A stretch of DNA of 64,000 bases. Origin: Glycine soja (lineage: Eukaryota; Streptophyta; Magnoliopsida; Fabales; Fabaceae). Within the stretch, counting starts at the first letter, position 1. Each line of letters begins with the position of its first letter. Made by a program: the position numbers and the translations under genes. Location of the stretch: assembly GCF_004193775.1 (NCBI RefSeq), contig NC_041016.1, positions 36,791,334 through 36,855,333 of the forward strand. The letters run 5' to 3'. Of this stretch, positions 10,591 through 22,615 are shown in pieces. The notes beneath the pieces are model-generated. The model did no database searches, had not been told where the DNA came from, and was given only the letters and a program-made list of their open reading frames with translations.

Positions 10591-11450
10591 TGATGCAATG
10601 CTACCCCCCAAGGGTATTGGATAGAAGACTCCAAGAGACTTGGGCTAGAGCTACTAAAGAAGGCCCTAGGGTTCTCATGAACCTTAGGGTAGATTTTTGA
10701 GCCCATGGGTCAAGGTTGGATCCATTCTTCTTTGTAAATGTTAGAATTGGTTTTTCCTTCTTTTGGGCCTTGTATTTTGGCCATTCTAGTAGTATAGGGT
10801 TTTAGCCTTGTATTTCAGGGCATTTTGTGTAGTCTTTGTAATAGGGACTTTTTTTTTTTTTTTATATATTTTCATGTATTTTGGCATGGGGGTGAGCTTA
10901 GCTATTATAAGGGATGTGTGTAGCTAAGCTCTAGCTTCTTTAGGAATCTTCTCAAGGAAGATTCTCAAGGAGGTGAGCTTAGTTATTAGAGGGGTGTGTG
11001 TAGCTAAGCTCTAGCTTCTCAAGGAAGTTTTCTCAAAGAAGCTTCTCAAGGAAGTTTTCTCAAGAAAGCTTCTCAAGGAAGCTACCTAGTCTATGAATAG
11101 AAGCATGTGTAACACTTGTTGTAACTTTGATGAATGAGAGTCTTGTGAGACATAACTCAATGTTCAACTTCTCTCCCTTTTTCTTCCTTCAATTTCGTGC
11201 TCCCCCCTCTCTCTTTCTCTCCCTCTTTCTTTTCCTCCATTGAAGCATCCTCTCCAAGCTTCTTATCCAAGGCTCATCTTGGTGGTGAAGCTCCTTCTTC
11301 CATGGCTTATTCCTTAATGGATGGCGCCTCCTCTCACCTCTTTTCCTTTGTCTTCCGCTGCATCTCCATGGTGGAAAATCACCATTAAAGGACCCCATTG
11401 AAGCTCAAAGATCCAGCCTCCATAGAAGCCCCACAAGCAAGTTTCCATCA
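10591..11450. mobile_element. 860-bp TG...CA insertion (solo LTR or TRIM-like) with TSD TGACT
   Basis: It begins TGATGCAATG and ends TTCCATCA, and it is flanked on both sides by TGACT (10586-10590 and 11451-11455). Removing it and one TGACT restores continuous Tekay integrase coding, so the boundaries are firm. Inside are a long T-run (about 10850), a degenerate repeat of GAGCTTAG..GCTAAGCTC and TTCTCAAGGAAG units (about 10889-11090), and a pyrimidine-rich stretch (11170-11260). No primer-binding site or conserved coding domain is recognised. The orientation and parent family are unknown. Confidence 0.75.
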
Positions 11451-11455
11451 TGACT

Positions 11456-13684
11456 CTTTTAAGAATTTGGAAAGGACCGATAAAGCGAGGTGTGAGTTTT
11501 TGGGATTTCAATGCTCGACCAACCCCAGTCCACGGAGTGACTCTCAAGAATACATGATCACCAACCTCAAATTCCAGGTCTTTCCTCATCTTATCCTGAT
11601 AACTTTTTTGCCTACTCTGAGCAGTCCTCATCCTTTATTGGATCAACTTGACCTAAGGTGCGGTCTTCTCCGAGCTCTAACCAACATAGTGGTGTCTTAC
11701 ACCTTCTACCATACAAAGCTTCATAGGGAGCCATGCCAATCATAGAGTGAAAACTATTGTTATAAGTGAACTCTATCAACGGAAGAAAACTCTCCCAACT
11801 TCCCTTTTGCTCTAAGACACATGCCCTCAAAAGGTCCTCCAGCGATTGAATGGTCCGTTCAGTTTGGCCATCAGTCTGAGGGTGGTAGGCTGAACTTAGT
11901 CTAAGCTTGGTTCCCAATGCTCTGTTCAAGCTCCCCCAAAATCTAGAGGTAAATCTAGGATCTCTATCAGACATTATGCTAGATGACACACCATGTAATA
12001 TGAAAATCTCACTAATATACACGAAGGTCAACTTTTCCAAGGAAAATCTGATATTAATGGGAATAAAGTAAGCAGACTTGGTCAGTCTGTCAACAATAAC
12101 CCAGATACAATCTAAACCTCTGGGGTTTCTAGGTAATCCTACAACAAAATCCATGGAAATACTGTCCCACTTCCACTAGGGTATCTCCAAGGGTTGTAAC
12201 TTCCCGGAAGGTCTCTGATGTTCTATCTTAGCCTTCTGACAGACTAAACATGCATACACAAACTCACTAACCTCTCTCTGCATGTTGGGCCATCAAAACA
12301 TCATCTTCAAATCCTGATACATCTTGGTAGCACCAAGATGTATGCTCAAGTTACTCATATGTGCTTCCTCTAGGATCATCTTCCTAAGTTCGGGCACATT
12401 GGGAACGCAAATCCTATCTTGAAGTCTCAAGATTCCATCTGATCCAACATTGAAACTACTATCTCTTCCTAACTCTATAGCTTCTAACTGAGTCCTTAGA
12501 AAAGGATAAGTCTTCTGGCCCTCCTTGATATCTCCTAGTAACTCACTAGTGATCCTCAAAGTTCCTAATCTCACACTATTAGGGGTAATCTCACATGCAA
12601 GGCTAAGGTCTCTAAATTGTTCTAGGAGATCCATCTCTCTAACCATCAAGGCAAATATATGCAGGGATTTCTTACTCAAGGCATCAACCACTACATTGGC
12701 TTTGCCAGGATGGTAGCTAAGCTCAAATTCATAATATTTAAGAAACTCTAGCCATCTCCTTTGATGCATGTTCAACTCTTTCTAACTAAACAAGTACTTC
12801 AGGCTCTTATGGTCACTAAACACCTCAAACTTGGAGCCAAACAGGTAATGACTCCACATCTTAAGGGCAAAAACCTCAGCATCAAACTCCAGATCATGGG
12901 TGGGATAATTCCTCTCATGAGTCTTGAGTTGTCTTGAAGCATAGGCCACTACTTGGCCATTTTGCATTAACACTCCTCCTAAACCCATCTTTGATGCATC
13001 ACAATACACCTTAAAGGGTTCTCTTGGGTTAGGCAAAACTAGCACTGAAGCGGTCGTCAATTTTTTCTTAAGGGTTTGGAAGCTATGCTCACATTGGGTA
13101 TCCCACACAAAAGCTTGACCCTTACGAGTCAGTTTAGTCAAAGGTAAAACTAACTTGGAGAAACCTTCTATGAATCTCCGGTAGTATCTTGCTAAGCCCA
13201 GAAAACTCCTAATCTCAAAAATAGATTTAGGACTCTCCCACTCAAGAACGACTTCTATCTTAGAGGGATCTACAACTATACCCCCTTGAGATATCACATG
13301 CCTTAGGAAACTAACTTTTCTAACCAAGACTCACACTTCGACAACTTAGCATAAAGTTGTCGGTCCATAAGGGTATGTAGCACAATCCTCAAGTGTTCTT
13401 CATGTTCCTCTCTAGTCTTTGAGTATACCAAAAATATCATCTATGAATACTACCACAAAACTATCAAGGTAAGGGTGAAAGACTCTATTCATGTAGTCCA
13501 TAAACACACCTGGAGCATTAGTCACACCAAAGGGCATGACTAGATATTCATAGTGACCATAACGGGTCCTAAAAGCAGTCTTCGATATATCTTCAGACTT
13601 CACTCGAATCTGATGGTAACCTGACCTAAGGTCTATCTTGCTAAACACATAACCTCCTACCAGCTGGTCCATAAAGACATCTAT
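11456..13684 (-). pseudogene. Tekay pol: reverse transcriptase (3' part), RNase H, integrase
   Basis: Read from 13684 down, the RT part gives [31 protein letters not shown] and VVFIDDI, then a frameshift. A broken stretch leads to [13 protein letters not shown], the connection and RNase H with [12 protein letters not shown] and [12 protein letters not shown], then YHPGKANVVVDALS. Next come the integrase zinc-binding region, the core with SMDFVVGLPR, MSDRDPRFTSRFW and TDGQTERT (the three acidic residues are present) and the C-terminal VGDHVFLRVTPW...FIGPFQILKRV. Several stops and shifts separate the pieces. It stops at the 860-bp insertion on the left and at the Athila insertion on the right (TSD TCTAG 13685-13689); the missing RT start is at 33116-33660. 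Confidence 0.85.
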
Positions 13685-13689
13685 TCTAG

Positions 13690-14789
13690 TGATGTGCCAT
13701 TATTTTCTCCTATTTCTTAAGCCTTTTTGCACCATTTTAACTACTGATTAGTCTTAATTGTCAAATTAATTAGGCAGTTTTATTATTCGGGCTCATTCAG
13801 CTAATTTGATGTTTTTAATCTAATTTCAAGAATTAATGAAGCACTGAGCTTAATTCGGATTTTGGTCGTGGACTTAAAGAGGGCAAATAAAGCAACATTT
13901 ACCTTAGTTAATTTCTAATTAGGAGATTGCAATTTTATTTTATGTTGTTCAGTGCTTATTTCATTTTGGGCCTGAATAATGTAATAGGGCCCAATGACTT
14001 TGAGTGACCCTTATAAATAGCAACCTTGGGATTCGTGTAAAAGGGGATTCCATTATTCAGAGTAGAGGGTTTTAGGGTTTTACGTTTTTAGCTTTGGATT
14101 ACTGTTCACGTAAGGAATTTTTGCATTTTTTTGCTTTCAATTGCAATTTTGTTTTTTTTTTTCTGTTCCTTCTTCTAGTTTCATTTATGTTTTCTGCCTT
14201 TAGCTTCATTTATGTTTCTGTTTTTGTTGAACTTATGGAAGGCTAAATTCCTAGTGTTGTTTCCCTCTGAGGATGAAGCGTAATTCTCTTTGAGGTTCTA
14301 TTTTTAATGTTCCTCTCCTATCGGTTTTCCCTTCACCAATTAACCCACATGCGTTATGTTAATCTGTGCATGCTTCATGTTCGATTAATTGCCTCTATTC
14401 TTAAATTGCGTTCGTGCTTAATGAACAAGGGGTTAATTGGTGTATGTGTTGCTTAATCACATATTGACAACCCTAAGTTGATTTTCGCTTAGTAAATTAA
14501 ATTAGGCTTGGATTAAGTGGTTAACTGCCAGGGGTGAAATCCTTATAACCTAGGATAAGAGAATGGCTTCTGAATAAGAGGAAACAACATGTTTTTACTA
14601 TTATTAATTTTGCATTCCAATCTGCTTGTTCTTAAATTCACAAAACAAACCTAACCCCCCCCAATTGTTACTGTTACTGCAAGTATATTATGAACATTTG
14701 GTTTATCATTACTCGTTGGGAAACGACCTATGATCACTTCCTAGTTACTTCATTTTAATGTTTATTTGATTTCGGTACGACCTTGATCA
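13690..14789 (+). repeat. Athila-like 5' LTR
   Basis: 1100 bp, TGATGTGCC to TTGATCA. A TATA box (TTATAAATAG) at 14011-14020 follows the AATAATGTAATAGGGCCC region. A T-rich tract lies at about 14150. The right-hand partner starts at 22350. Confidence 0.9.
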
Positions 14790-15616
14790 AATTTGGCGCC
14801 GTTGCCGGGGAGCAGTGTCCAAAGGTTCATAATAGCTAGTGATTCGTGTTTTATGTTTAGTTGTTTTATGCTTTCTTGGTGTGTTAGTGTCGTTCAGTGT
14901 CTTGTATTTTGTTTAGTGTGGTGTTTTGTTTTAGTTTTTTTGTTCAGCGCTTCCCTTGTTTCAGTTTTTGTGTTTTGCTATGAATCTATGAATAGTGCTT
15001 TGCGACGGATTTAGCGACCACTTTTGCTGACCTGGGAAACAGAGCATTAGTGCAAATCCATTAGAGACTGAATTAGTGACTACTACTGATAATTGAATTG
15101 GCGATTTTTGTTTTGATAGTTAGGGTTGTTATTTTTGGCTGAATTTTGGTGTGGTAGGTTCTTTTGACTCATATTTTGTGTGAAAAATACTAGGAACACT
15201 TGTTGTGGCCAGATTTAAGAGATTCAAAAAAATTTGAGAACTTGTGTTTATCAAAACATCAAACGGCCATAACTTTTGCTCCGGGTATCAGAATGACTAT
15301 TATTATATATGTATTTGGGGTAGAAAAAAATTTCCCGTACCGTAGAAGGCTGAGGTCTCTAACTAGCCAAAATCGCCTGTTTACTAGTTTGTTTTTTCAA
15401 TTTTTATTGTTTTATTTTTCTAAACTTTCCTTTGGTAGTTTCCATAGTTAGATTTTGAATTTTTGTCTAAAAATTTTTATGCTATTGTTTCATGATTTTA
15501 GGGTGTTGCTCACAAAATTTCAAGTCATTTGGATATCATCTGATGGTAGCTGTAGTTCAAACCTACACTGTTACTTGCATAAGAAGGCAACTAGTTGTGC
15601 ATGCTGAATGTAGTGT
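14790..15616 (+). mobile_element. Athila-like leader with tRNA-Asp primer-binding site
   Basis: Four bases after the LTR is TGGCGCCGTTGCCGGGGA (14794-14811), the primer-binding site complementary to the 3' end of tRNA-Asp that is typical of Athila elements. The remaining 800 bp is an untranslated leader. ORFs here (14793-15014, 15200-15451) show no recognisable domain. Confidence 0.85.
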
Positions 15617-16985
15617 ATGACTAGAGGCAATCCATCTCACCAACAACCCTTTGATCCTGAGATAGATAGGACATTTCATTGATTAGTTAGGCATCATTTA
15701 ATACCTTTTGAGCATCCTGAGCATTCTGTTACTGGTGAGTCTGTGCATTCTTTTATTGGTGATTTTGAACATCTTGATTTTGAGCATTATAATTTTGAAC
15801 ATTCTGAGAACATGGCACAACCTCCACCCCATGAGAGGACTCTAAGGGAAATGGCTGCAGCTAATTTCACCTACAAAAGCAACTAGTTGTGTATGCTGAA
15901 TGTAGTGTATGACTAGAGACAATCCATCTGACCTACAACCCTTTGAATACTGGGAGAGATTTAAAAAACTATGTGCCAGTTGCCCTCACCACCAGATTTT
16001 TGAGTAGCTTATTCTCCAATATTTTTATGAAGGACTCAGTAACATGGAGAGAAGTATGATTGATGCTGCCAGTGGTGGAGCCCTTGGAGACATGACCCCT
16101 GCTGAAGCCAGGAATTTAATTGGGAAGATGGCTTCCAACTCCCAACAGTTTAGCGCCAGAAATGATGCTATAGTCATTAGAGGAGTGCATGAAGTAGCCA
16201 CAAACTCATTTGCATCATCTGAAACTAAGAAGCTTGAAGGTAAACTAGATGCCTTGGTTAACCTGGTAACCCAATTGGCCATGAATAAAAAATCTGCACC
16301 TATCGCCAGACTTTGTGGTTTATGCTCCTCTGCCGACCACCACACAGACCTTTGCCCTTATGTTCAGCAATCTGAAGCAATTGAATAGCCTGAAGCTTAT
16401 GCTGCAAACATCTACAATAGACCTCCTCAACCTCAGCAGCAAAATCAGCCACAACAAAACAATTATGACCTCTCCAGCAACAGGTACAATCCCGGGTGGA
16501 GGAATCATCTCAACCTTAGATGGTCGAGTCCTTCACAACAACAGCAGCAATAACAACAACAACAACAGCAGCAGCAACAACAACCCCAGAAACAACAACC
16601 AATTGAGACTCCTCCGCAACCTTCCCTTGAAGAACTTGTGAGGCAAATGACTATGCAAAACATGCAGTTTCAACAAGAGACCAGAGCCTCCATTCAGAGC
16701 TTAACTAATCAGATGGTACAATTGGCTACACAGTTAAATCAACAACAGTCCTAGAATTCTGACAGATTACCTTCTCAATCTGTCCAGAATCCCAAAAATG
16801 TGAGTGTCATTACATTGAGGTCGGGAAAGCAGTGTCAAGGACCTCAACCAGCAACATCTTCCTCATCCGCAAATGAACCTACCCAACTTCACTCTTCTCC
16901 AGAAAAAGATGATGACAAAAATTTAAAGAGTAAGTTACCTAACAATTTCTATGCATGTGAATCTTCCACTTGTAATTTTGATTTA
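15617..16985 (+). pseudogene. Athila-like Gag, rearranged and interrupted
   Basis: The N-terminus starts at 15617 (MTRGNPSHQQPFDPEIDRTFH), hits a TGA, and continues with repeated PFEHPEHS-type residues to REMAAANFTYKSN. About 75 bp surrounding this start is then repeated near 15878-15950. After that the frame is that of the later Gag: YWERFKKLCASCPHH, EGLSNMERSMIDAASGG, then CGLCSSADHHTDLCP, the Athila zinc motif. A long Gln-rich stretch (about 16420-16600) and VITLRSGKQ follow. Stops lie at about 16016, 16386, 16549, 16752 and 16986. The middle of Gag appears to be lost in the rearrangement. Confidence 0.75.
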
Positions 16986-17038
16986 TAGAAGCAGTATATC
17001 CCTCTTCCATTCCCTCTAAGAGCAATTTCCAAAAAAAA

Positions 17039-20000
17039 ATGGAAGAGGCAGAGAAGGAGATCTTGGAAACATTTAGAAAAGTAGAAGTAAACATACCTCT
17101 GCCGGATGCAATAAAGCAAATTCCAAGATATGCTAAATTCTTGAAAGAGTTGTGCACTAATAAGCGGAAGCTTAAAGGAAGTGAAAGAATCAGCATGGGC
17201 AGAAATGTCTTGGCATTGATTGGTAAATATGTTCCCCAAATCCCTGAAAAATGTAAAGATCCAGGTACATTCAGCATACCTTGTATTATGGGGAACAATA
17301 AGTTTGACAATGCCATGCTAGATTTAGGAGCTTCTGTTAGTGTTATGCCTCTGTCTATTTTTAATTCTCTATCTCTTGGTCCTTTGCAGTCAACTGATGT
17401 GGTAATTCATTTAGCTAATAGAAGTGTTGCCTATCCTGTTGGTTTCATAGAGGATGTCTTACTTAGAGTTGGTAAACTGATTTTCCTTGTTGATTTTTAT
17501 ATTTTGAATATGGAGGAAGGATTTTCTCAAGGATCAGTTCCCATCATTCTAGGCAGACCTTTTATGAAAACTGCTAGAACTAAGATAGATTTATATGCAG
17601 GCACACTATCTATGGAGTTTGGCGATATAACTGTTCATTTTAATATTCTTGATGCTATGAAACACCCATCTGAAGATCTTTTTGTATTTCGTGCTGAAAT
17701 AATTGACCATATTGTTGATGAATACATGAATGATCTTCATTCTAATTTGCATGTTTGTCACTCTTCATGCATTGAATCTGAATTTGTACTTGATCATATG
17801 TCTGAATTTGATGCTGAGAGTAAATCTGAATTTGATATTGATTATATGTCTGGTGATGTTTTACCTCTTGAGATTGATTTTCTAGAGTCAGATAGAACTA
17901 ACCATGTTTCAGGAAGTACATATACCTCTGACTTTCTTTATGAGGTACAGGCTGAGAAACCATCTCTTTCTACCACTATCGAGCCACCCACACCAGAATT
18001 GAAGCCTCTGCCATCAAATTTGAAATATGCTTACTTGGATGATAGAAAAAGTTTTCCAGTAATTATATATGCCTCCCTTGTTGATGAGCAAGAGGAGAAG
18101 CTGTTATCAGTTCCCAAGAAACATAAGAAGGCTATAGGCTGGACCATGGCGGACATTCCTGGTATTAGCCCATGCACATGTATGCATCGAATAAATTTAG
18201 AGGATGGGGCTAAACCAGTAAGACAGCCACAGAGAAGACTCAACCCGATGATTCTTGATGTAGTGAAGAAGGAGGTAACCAAGGTTTTGCAAGTTGGAAT
18301 CATTTATCCTATCTCCGACAGCCAATGGGTGAGTCCCATCCAGGAAGTCCCGAAGAAAACCGGTCTCACCGTGATAAAAAATGAGAAGGAGGAGCTGATT
18401 CCTATTCGGGTGCAGAACAATTGGAGAGTCTGCATCGACTATAGGAGGCAAAACCAGGTTACCAAAAAGGACCATTTTCCCCTGCCATTCATTGACCAGA
18501 TGCTTGAACGCCTGGCAGGTAAATCTCACTACTGTTTCCTTGATGGTTTTTCTGGTTATATGTAAATCACTATTGCTCTTGAGGATCAGGAAAAGACCAT
18601 ATTGACCTGCCCCTTCGACACTTTTGCCTATAGGAGGATGCCTTTCGGCCTGTGCAATGCCCCTGGTACCTTTCAGTGGTGCATGATCAGTATTTTCCGT
18701 GATTTTTTTAGAAAATTGCATAGAGGTGCTTATGGATGATTTCACTATATATGGATCCTCTTTTGATGTTTGTTTGGATAGTCTGGAAAAGGTTTTGAAT
18801 AGATGCATTGAAACTAATCTTGTTCTAAATTTTGAAAAATGTCATTTTATGGTTGAGCAAGGTATAGTTTTAGGCCACATTATTTCCAATAAGGGCATTG
18901 AAGTAGATCCTACAAAAATTTCTGTTATTTCACAATTGCCTTACCCTTCTTGCATGCGAGAGGTGCAATCTTTTCTTGGTCATGCAGGATTCTACAGGCG
19001 CTCTATAAGAGATTTTAGCAAAGTAGCCCTTCCACTATCCAACTTGTTGCAAAAGGAGGTGGAGTTTGACTTTAATGATAAATGCAAAGAGGCTTTTGAT
19101 TTCCTAAAAAGAGCACTGACTACCACCCCCATCATCCAAGCACCTGACTGAACAACCCTTTTTGAGCTTATGTGTGATGCATCAAATTATGCATTGGGGA
19201 CTGTCCTTGCTCAGAAAATTGATAAATTGGCCAAGGTGATATGTTATGCTTCTAGGACTTTAGATGATGCCCAAGCGAATTATATTACTATTGAGAAAGA
19301 GCTACTAGCCATAGTTTTTGCTCTTGAAAAATTTCATTCTTATTTGCTTGGTACTCGCATTATTGTTTATACTGACCATGCAACTCTAAAGTACTTGTTA
19401 AAGAAGGCTGATTCAAAGCCTACGTTGATCTGATGGATGCTCTGGCTCCCAGAGTTTGACTTGGAGATCCGTGATAGGAGCGGAGCACAAAATTTAGTTG
19501 TTGATCATTTGAGTCGGATCGAACGTGTGTCTGATGAGGACTCACCCATTCGGGATGATTTCCCGGATGATCATTTATATATATTGTATAGTATTTCTGA
19601 TTCTTTTTCTACTCCCTGGTTTGCTAACATTGTAAATTATTTAGTTGCTTCTATTTTTCCTCCCTTAGCATATAAGGCCCAAAAAGATAAAATTAAAAGT
19701 GATGCTAAGCATTTTATTTGGGATGACCCCTACTTGTGGAAATTGTGCAGTGATCAAGTCATTAGACGATGCATTACAAATCATGAGACTAACTCAGTCC
19801 TGCAGTTCTATCATTCTTCCGCATTGGGAGGTCATCTGGGTGTTCAAAGGACAACTCGCAAAGTGCTTGACTATTGGCCCACCATCTTTAAAGATGCATG
19901 GAAGATTTGTAGCACTTGTGAGCAGTGTCAGAGAGCAGGAAGTGCACTTACATGGCGGCAACAAATGCCTGAGCAACCCATGCTATTCTGTGAGGTGTTC

Positions 20001-20826
20001 GATGTTTGGGGCATAGATTTCATGGGCCCTTTTCCTATCTCTTTTGGTTATGTTTACATTCTCCTTGCAGTTGATTATGTTTCAAAATGGGTGGAAGCCA
20101 AGCCCACTAGAACTAATGATGCTAAGGTTATTGTAGATTTTGTCAGATCTAATCTGTTTTGCAAGTTTGGAGTACCCAAAGCAATCGGTAGTGATCAAGG
20201 AACCCATTTTTGCAACAAATCAATGCACGCCTTGCTTAAAAAGTACGGGGTTGTACATAGGGTATCCACACCATACCACCCCCAAACCAATGGACAGGCA
20301 AAAATTTCTAATAGGGAGATCAAGAGAATTTTAGAGAAGATTGTGTAGCCATGCAGGAAAGATTGGAGTACCAGGCTTGATGATGCTCTTTGGGCACATA
20401 GGACTGCCTTCAAAGCACCCATAGGAATGTCTCCTTATCGGGTTGTCTTTGGAAAGACATGTCATCTTCCTGTGGAGATTGAGCACAATGCATACTTGGC
20501 AGTGAAGACCTGCAACTTCTCTATGGATGAAGCTGGTGAGGAAAGAAAGTTGCAATTGAGTGAGTTAGATGAGATCCACCTAGAAGCGTATGAGAATGCC
20601 AAGTTCTACAAAGAAAAGACCAAGAAGTCCATGATAGCATGATAATTAAGAAGGACTTCATGGTTGGGCAAAAAGTGTTATTGTATAATTCTAGGCTTGG
20701 ACTCATGAGTGGTAAGTTGAGGTCTAAGTGGATTGGTCCTTTTGTTGTTACTAATGTTTTTCCTTATGGTACAGTTGAGATCAAAAGTGACTCCACAAAC
20801 AAGAGCTTCAAGGTCAATCGACACTG
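17039..20826 (+). pseudogene. Athila-like pol: protease, RT, RNase H, integrase, degenerate
   Basis: The first ORF (17039-18565) holds the protease motif MLDLGASVSVMP and the RT start (WRVCIDYRRQNQVTKKDHFP), ending at a TAA where RT continues as ITIALEDQEK. A shift in a T-run near 18706 leads to the next frame with VLMDDFTIYG, the RT catalytic Asp pair. RNase H ([26 protein letters not shown]) follows a TGA at 19149. Integrase ([29 protein letters not shown]) follows a TGA at 19431. The third catalytic position, usually Glu in QAE, is Lys here. Further breaks are a TAG at 20346 and a shift near 20640, before VGQKVLLYNSRL. The ORF is joined to gag through a damaged A-run at 17031. Confidence 0.85.
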
Positions 20827-22349
20827 ACTTAAGCCATTTCTCAGAAACCCTTCTTTAGTGGACGTAGTGGTGGAAGAGACTTCCTTACTCCACCCTACTC
20901 TTCCTCCACCATGACTTAGGGAGTTTTTCTTTTCCTATCTCCTTCTTTACTTTTATTACATTTGTCTGATTCTATTTGATGGTTTAATTGCTTTTAATCT
21001 TTTACTTGTGCTACATTGAGGACAATGTGTTGTTTAAGTATGGGGGGAGTGTTCTTTGGTTTTGCTAGTTTTGTTGGTTTTGTTAATTTTGTTAGTTATG
21101 TTAAATCTAGTTTAATATTTTAGGCCAATTCTGTTTGCATGTACAACTTTGCATATTTTTTTCCTTGAATATAGGATATGTTCAAGTAATGAGTAATTGT
21201 TTTGAAAATAAAAGTCTCTTGACATTTTGTGATTTGAAATCCTTATTTTTCCTCTACATGTCATGATAGATTTGAGCCATCCATCATCATAATCATTTGG
21301 TGTGTTTTGCCACATTGATTGCTTGACAATAGCCTTGGCTTGATTCTTGTTGATGCTTCCTAATTCACATGCATATTTGGAAATGATTTAGGCAATTTTG
21401 TTCTTATAAGCCTCTAGCCAAATGGACTTACCTTGAATTAATTCCTTTGATAGCCCTTTTGAGCCTTGTTTCCCTTTCCTTGTTTTGAAGCTCACTACAA
21501 GCCTTAAGTGAAAAACCATGATATCACCTTACCCTTAAGGAATTTTGGAGCTTTGGAATTGTTTTGGGAATAAGTGTGGGGGGTTTTGTTTCATTGGATA
21601 ACATGTTTTGTTGGCTATGCTTCATGATCTATTTTGGGCCATACTTGATGTACATTGTATATTGGTTAAATGTTGGACATGCTGAATGAGATGCTATTTC
21701 TCAAATGCTATAAAGAAAAAAAAAATTAAGTTGAATCAATTTGAAAAAGAAAAAGAAAAGCGATAAAGTTGAGTGAATAAGATCTTAAATGGAAAAAGAA
21801 TGATGAGACTCTTGGTTCTACTCTTTGAGTTTAAATTTTATCTTTAGGTTTTCTTATTTTTTCATAATGTGTACTTATTCCCCATTGCTCCTCTATTCCT
21901 TTGGGATTTAGCTACTTATTCCATATTTTTCCCTACCTTGTCCTTGGCCCCATTACAACCTTAAAAGACCTTTTGATCCTTATGTGCTTGTGTTTATGGG
22001 TTGATTGTCAATTTTAGAATCTTGCTAAGTTTATGTGGTGTTGGTTTTCATGGGTGCTTTGAGGGTAAATAGTAGCCTAGACACTTGAGAGATAGAGTGT
22101 ATATCTTGTGAGGCTTTATCACTTTTCATTCTTGAGCTGATTAACTATTTTTCCATGATTGGGTTGCTTGGATGATTTTCATGAATGCCTTGACTCTTTG
22201 GATCTCTTCATGTTTACCCATTCCTTTCATTCCTTGATGTTCATTGAGAAATATGTAAATGTTTTTTGTTTGTCTCTCTTTGATATCCTTGGATTTTGTT
22301 CTTTGTTTCATTTTGCCCAGGAGTGCAAAAGGCTAAGTATGGGGGATTT
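20827..22349 (+). mobile_element. Athila-like 3' non-coding region with two polypurine tracts
   Basis: These 1.5 kb follow pol and hold no env-like ORF. A first purine run, AAGTATGGGGGGAGT, lies at 21036-21050 just after TTGAGGACAATGTG. The terminal PPT, AAGTATGGGGGATTT (22335-22349), abuts the right LTR. A purine-rich, G-poor stretch lies at about 21710-21800. The short ORF at 22159-22380 has no recognisable domain. Confidence 0.8.
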
Positions 22350-22615
22350 TGATGTGCCATTATTTTCTCCTATTTCTTAAACCTTTTTGCATCATTTTAA
22401 TTACTGATTAGTCTTAATTGTCAAATTAATTAGGCAGTTTTATTATTTGGGTTCATTCAGCTAATTTGATGTTTTTAATCTAATTTTAGGAATTAATGAA
22501 GCATTGAGCTTAATCCGGATTTTGGTCGTGGACTTAAAGAGGGCAAATAAAGCAACATTTACCTTAGTTAATTTCTAATTAGGAGATTGCAATTTTATTT
22601 TATGTTGTTCAGTGT
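22350..22615 (+). repeat. Athila-like 3' LTR, first part (split by SIRE1)
   Basis: It starts TGATGTGCC after the PPT and is broken at 22615 by SIRE1, with the target copy AGTGT at 22611-22615. Compared with the left LTR it shows about 11 changes over 280 bp, most of them C/T. Confidence 0.9.
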
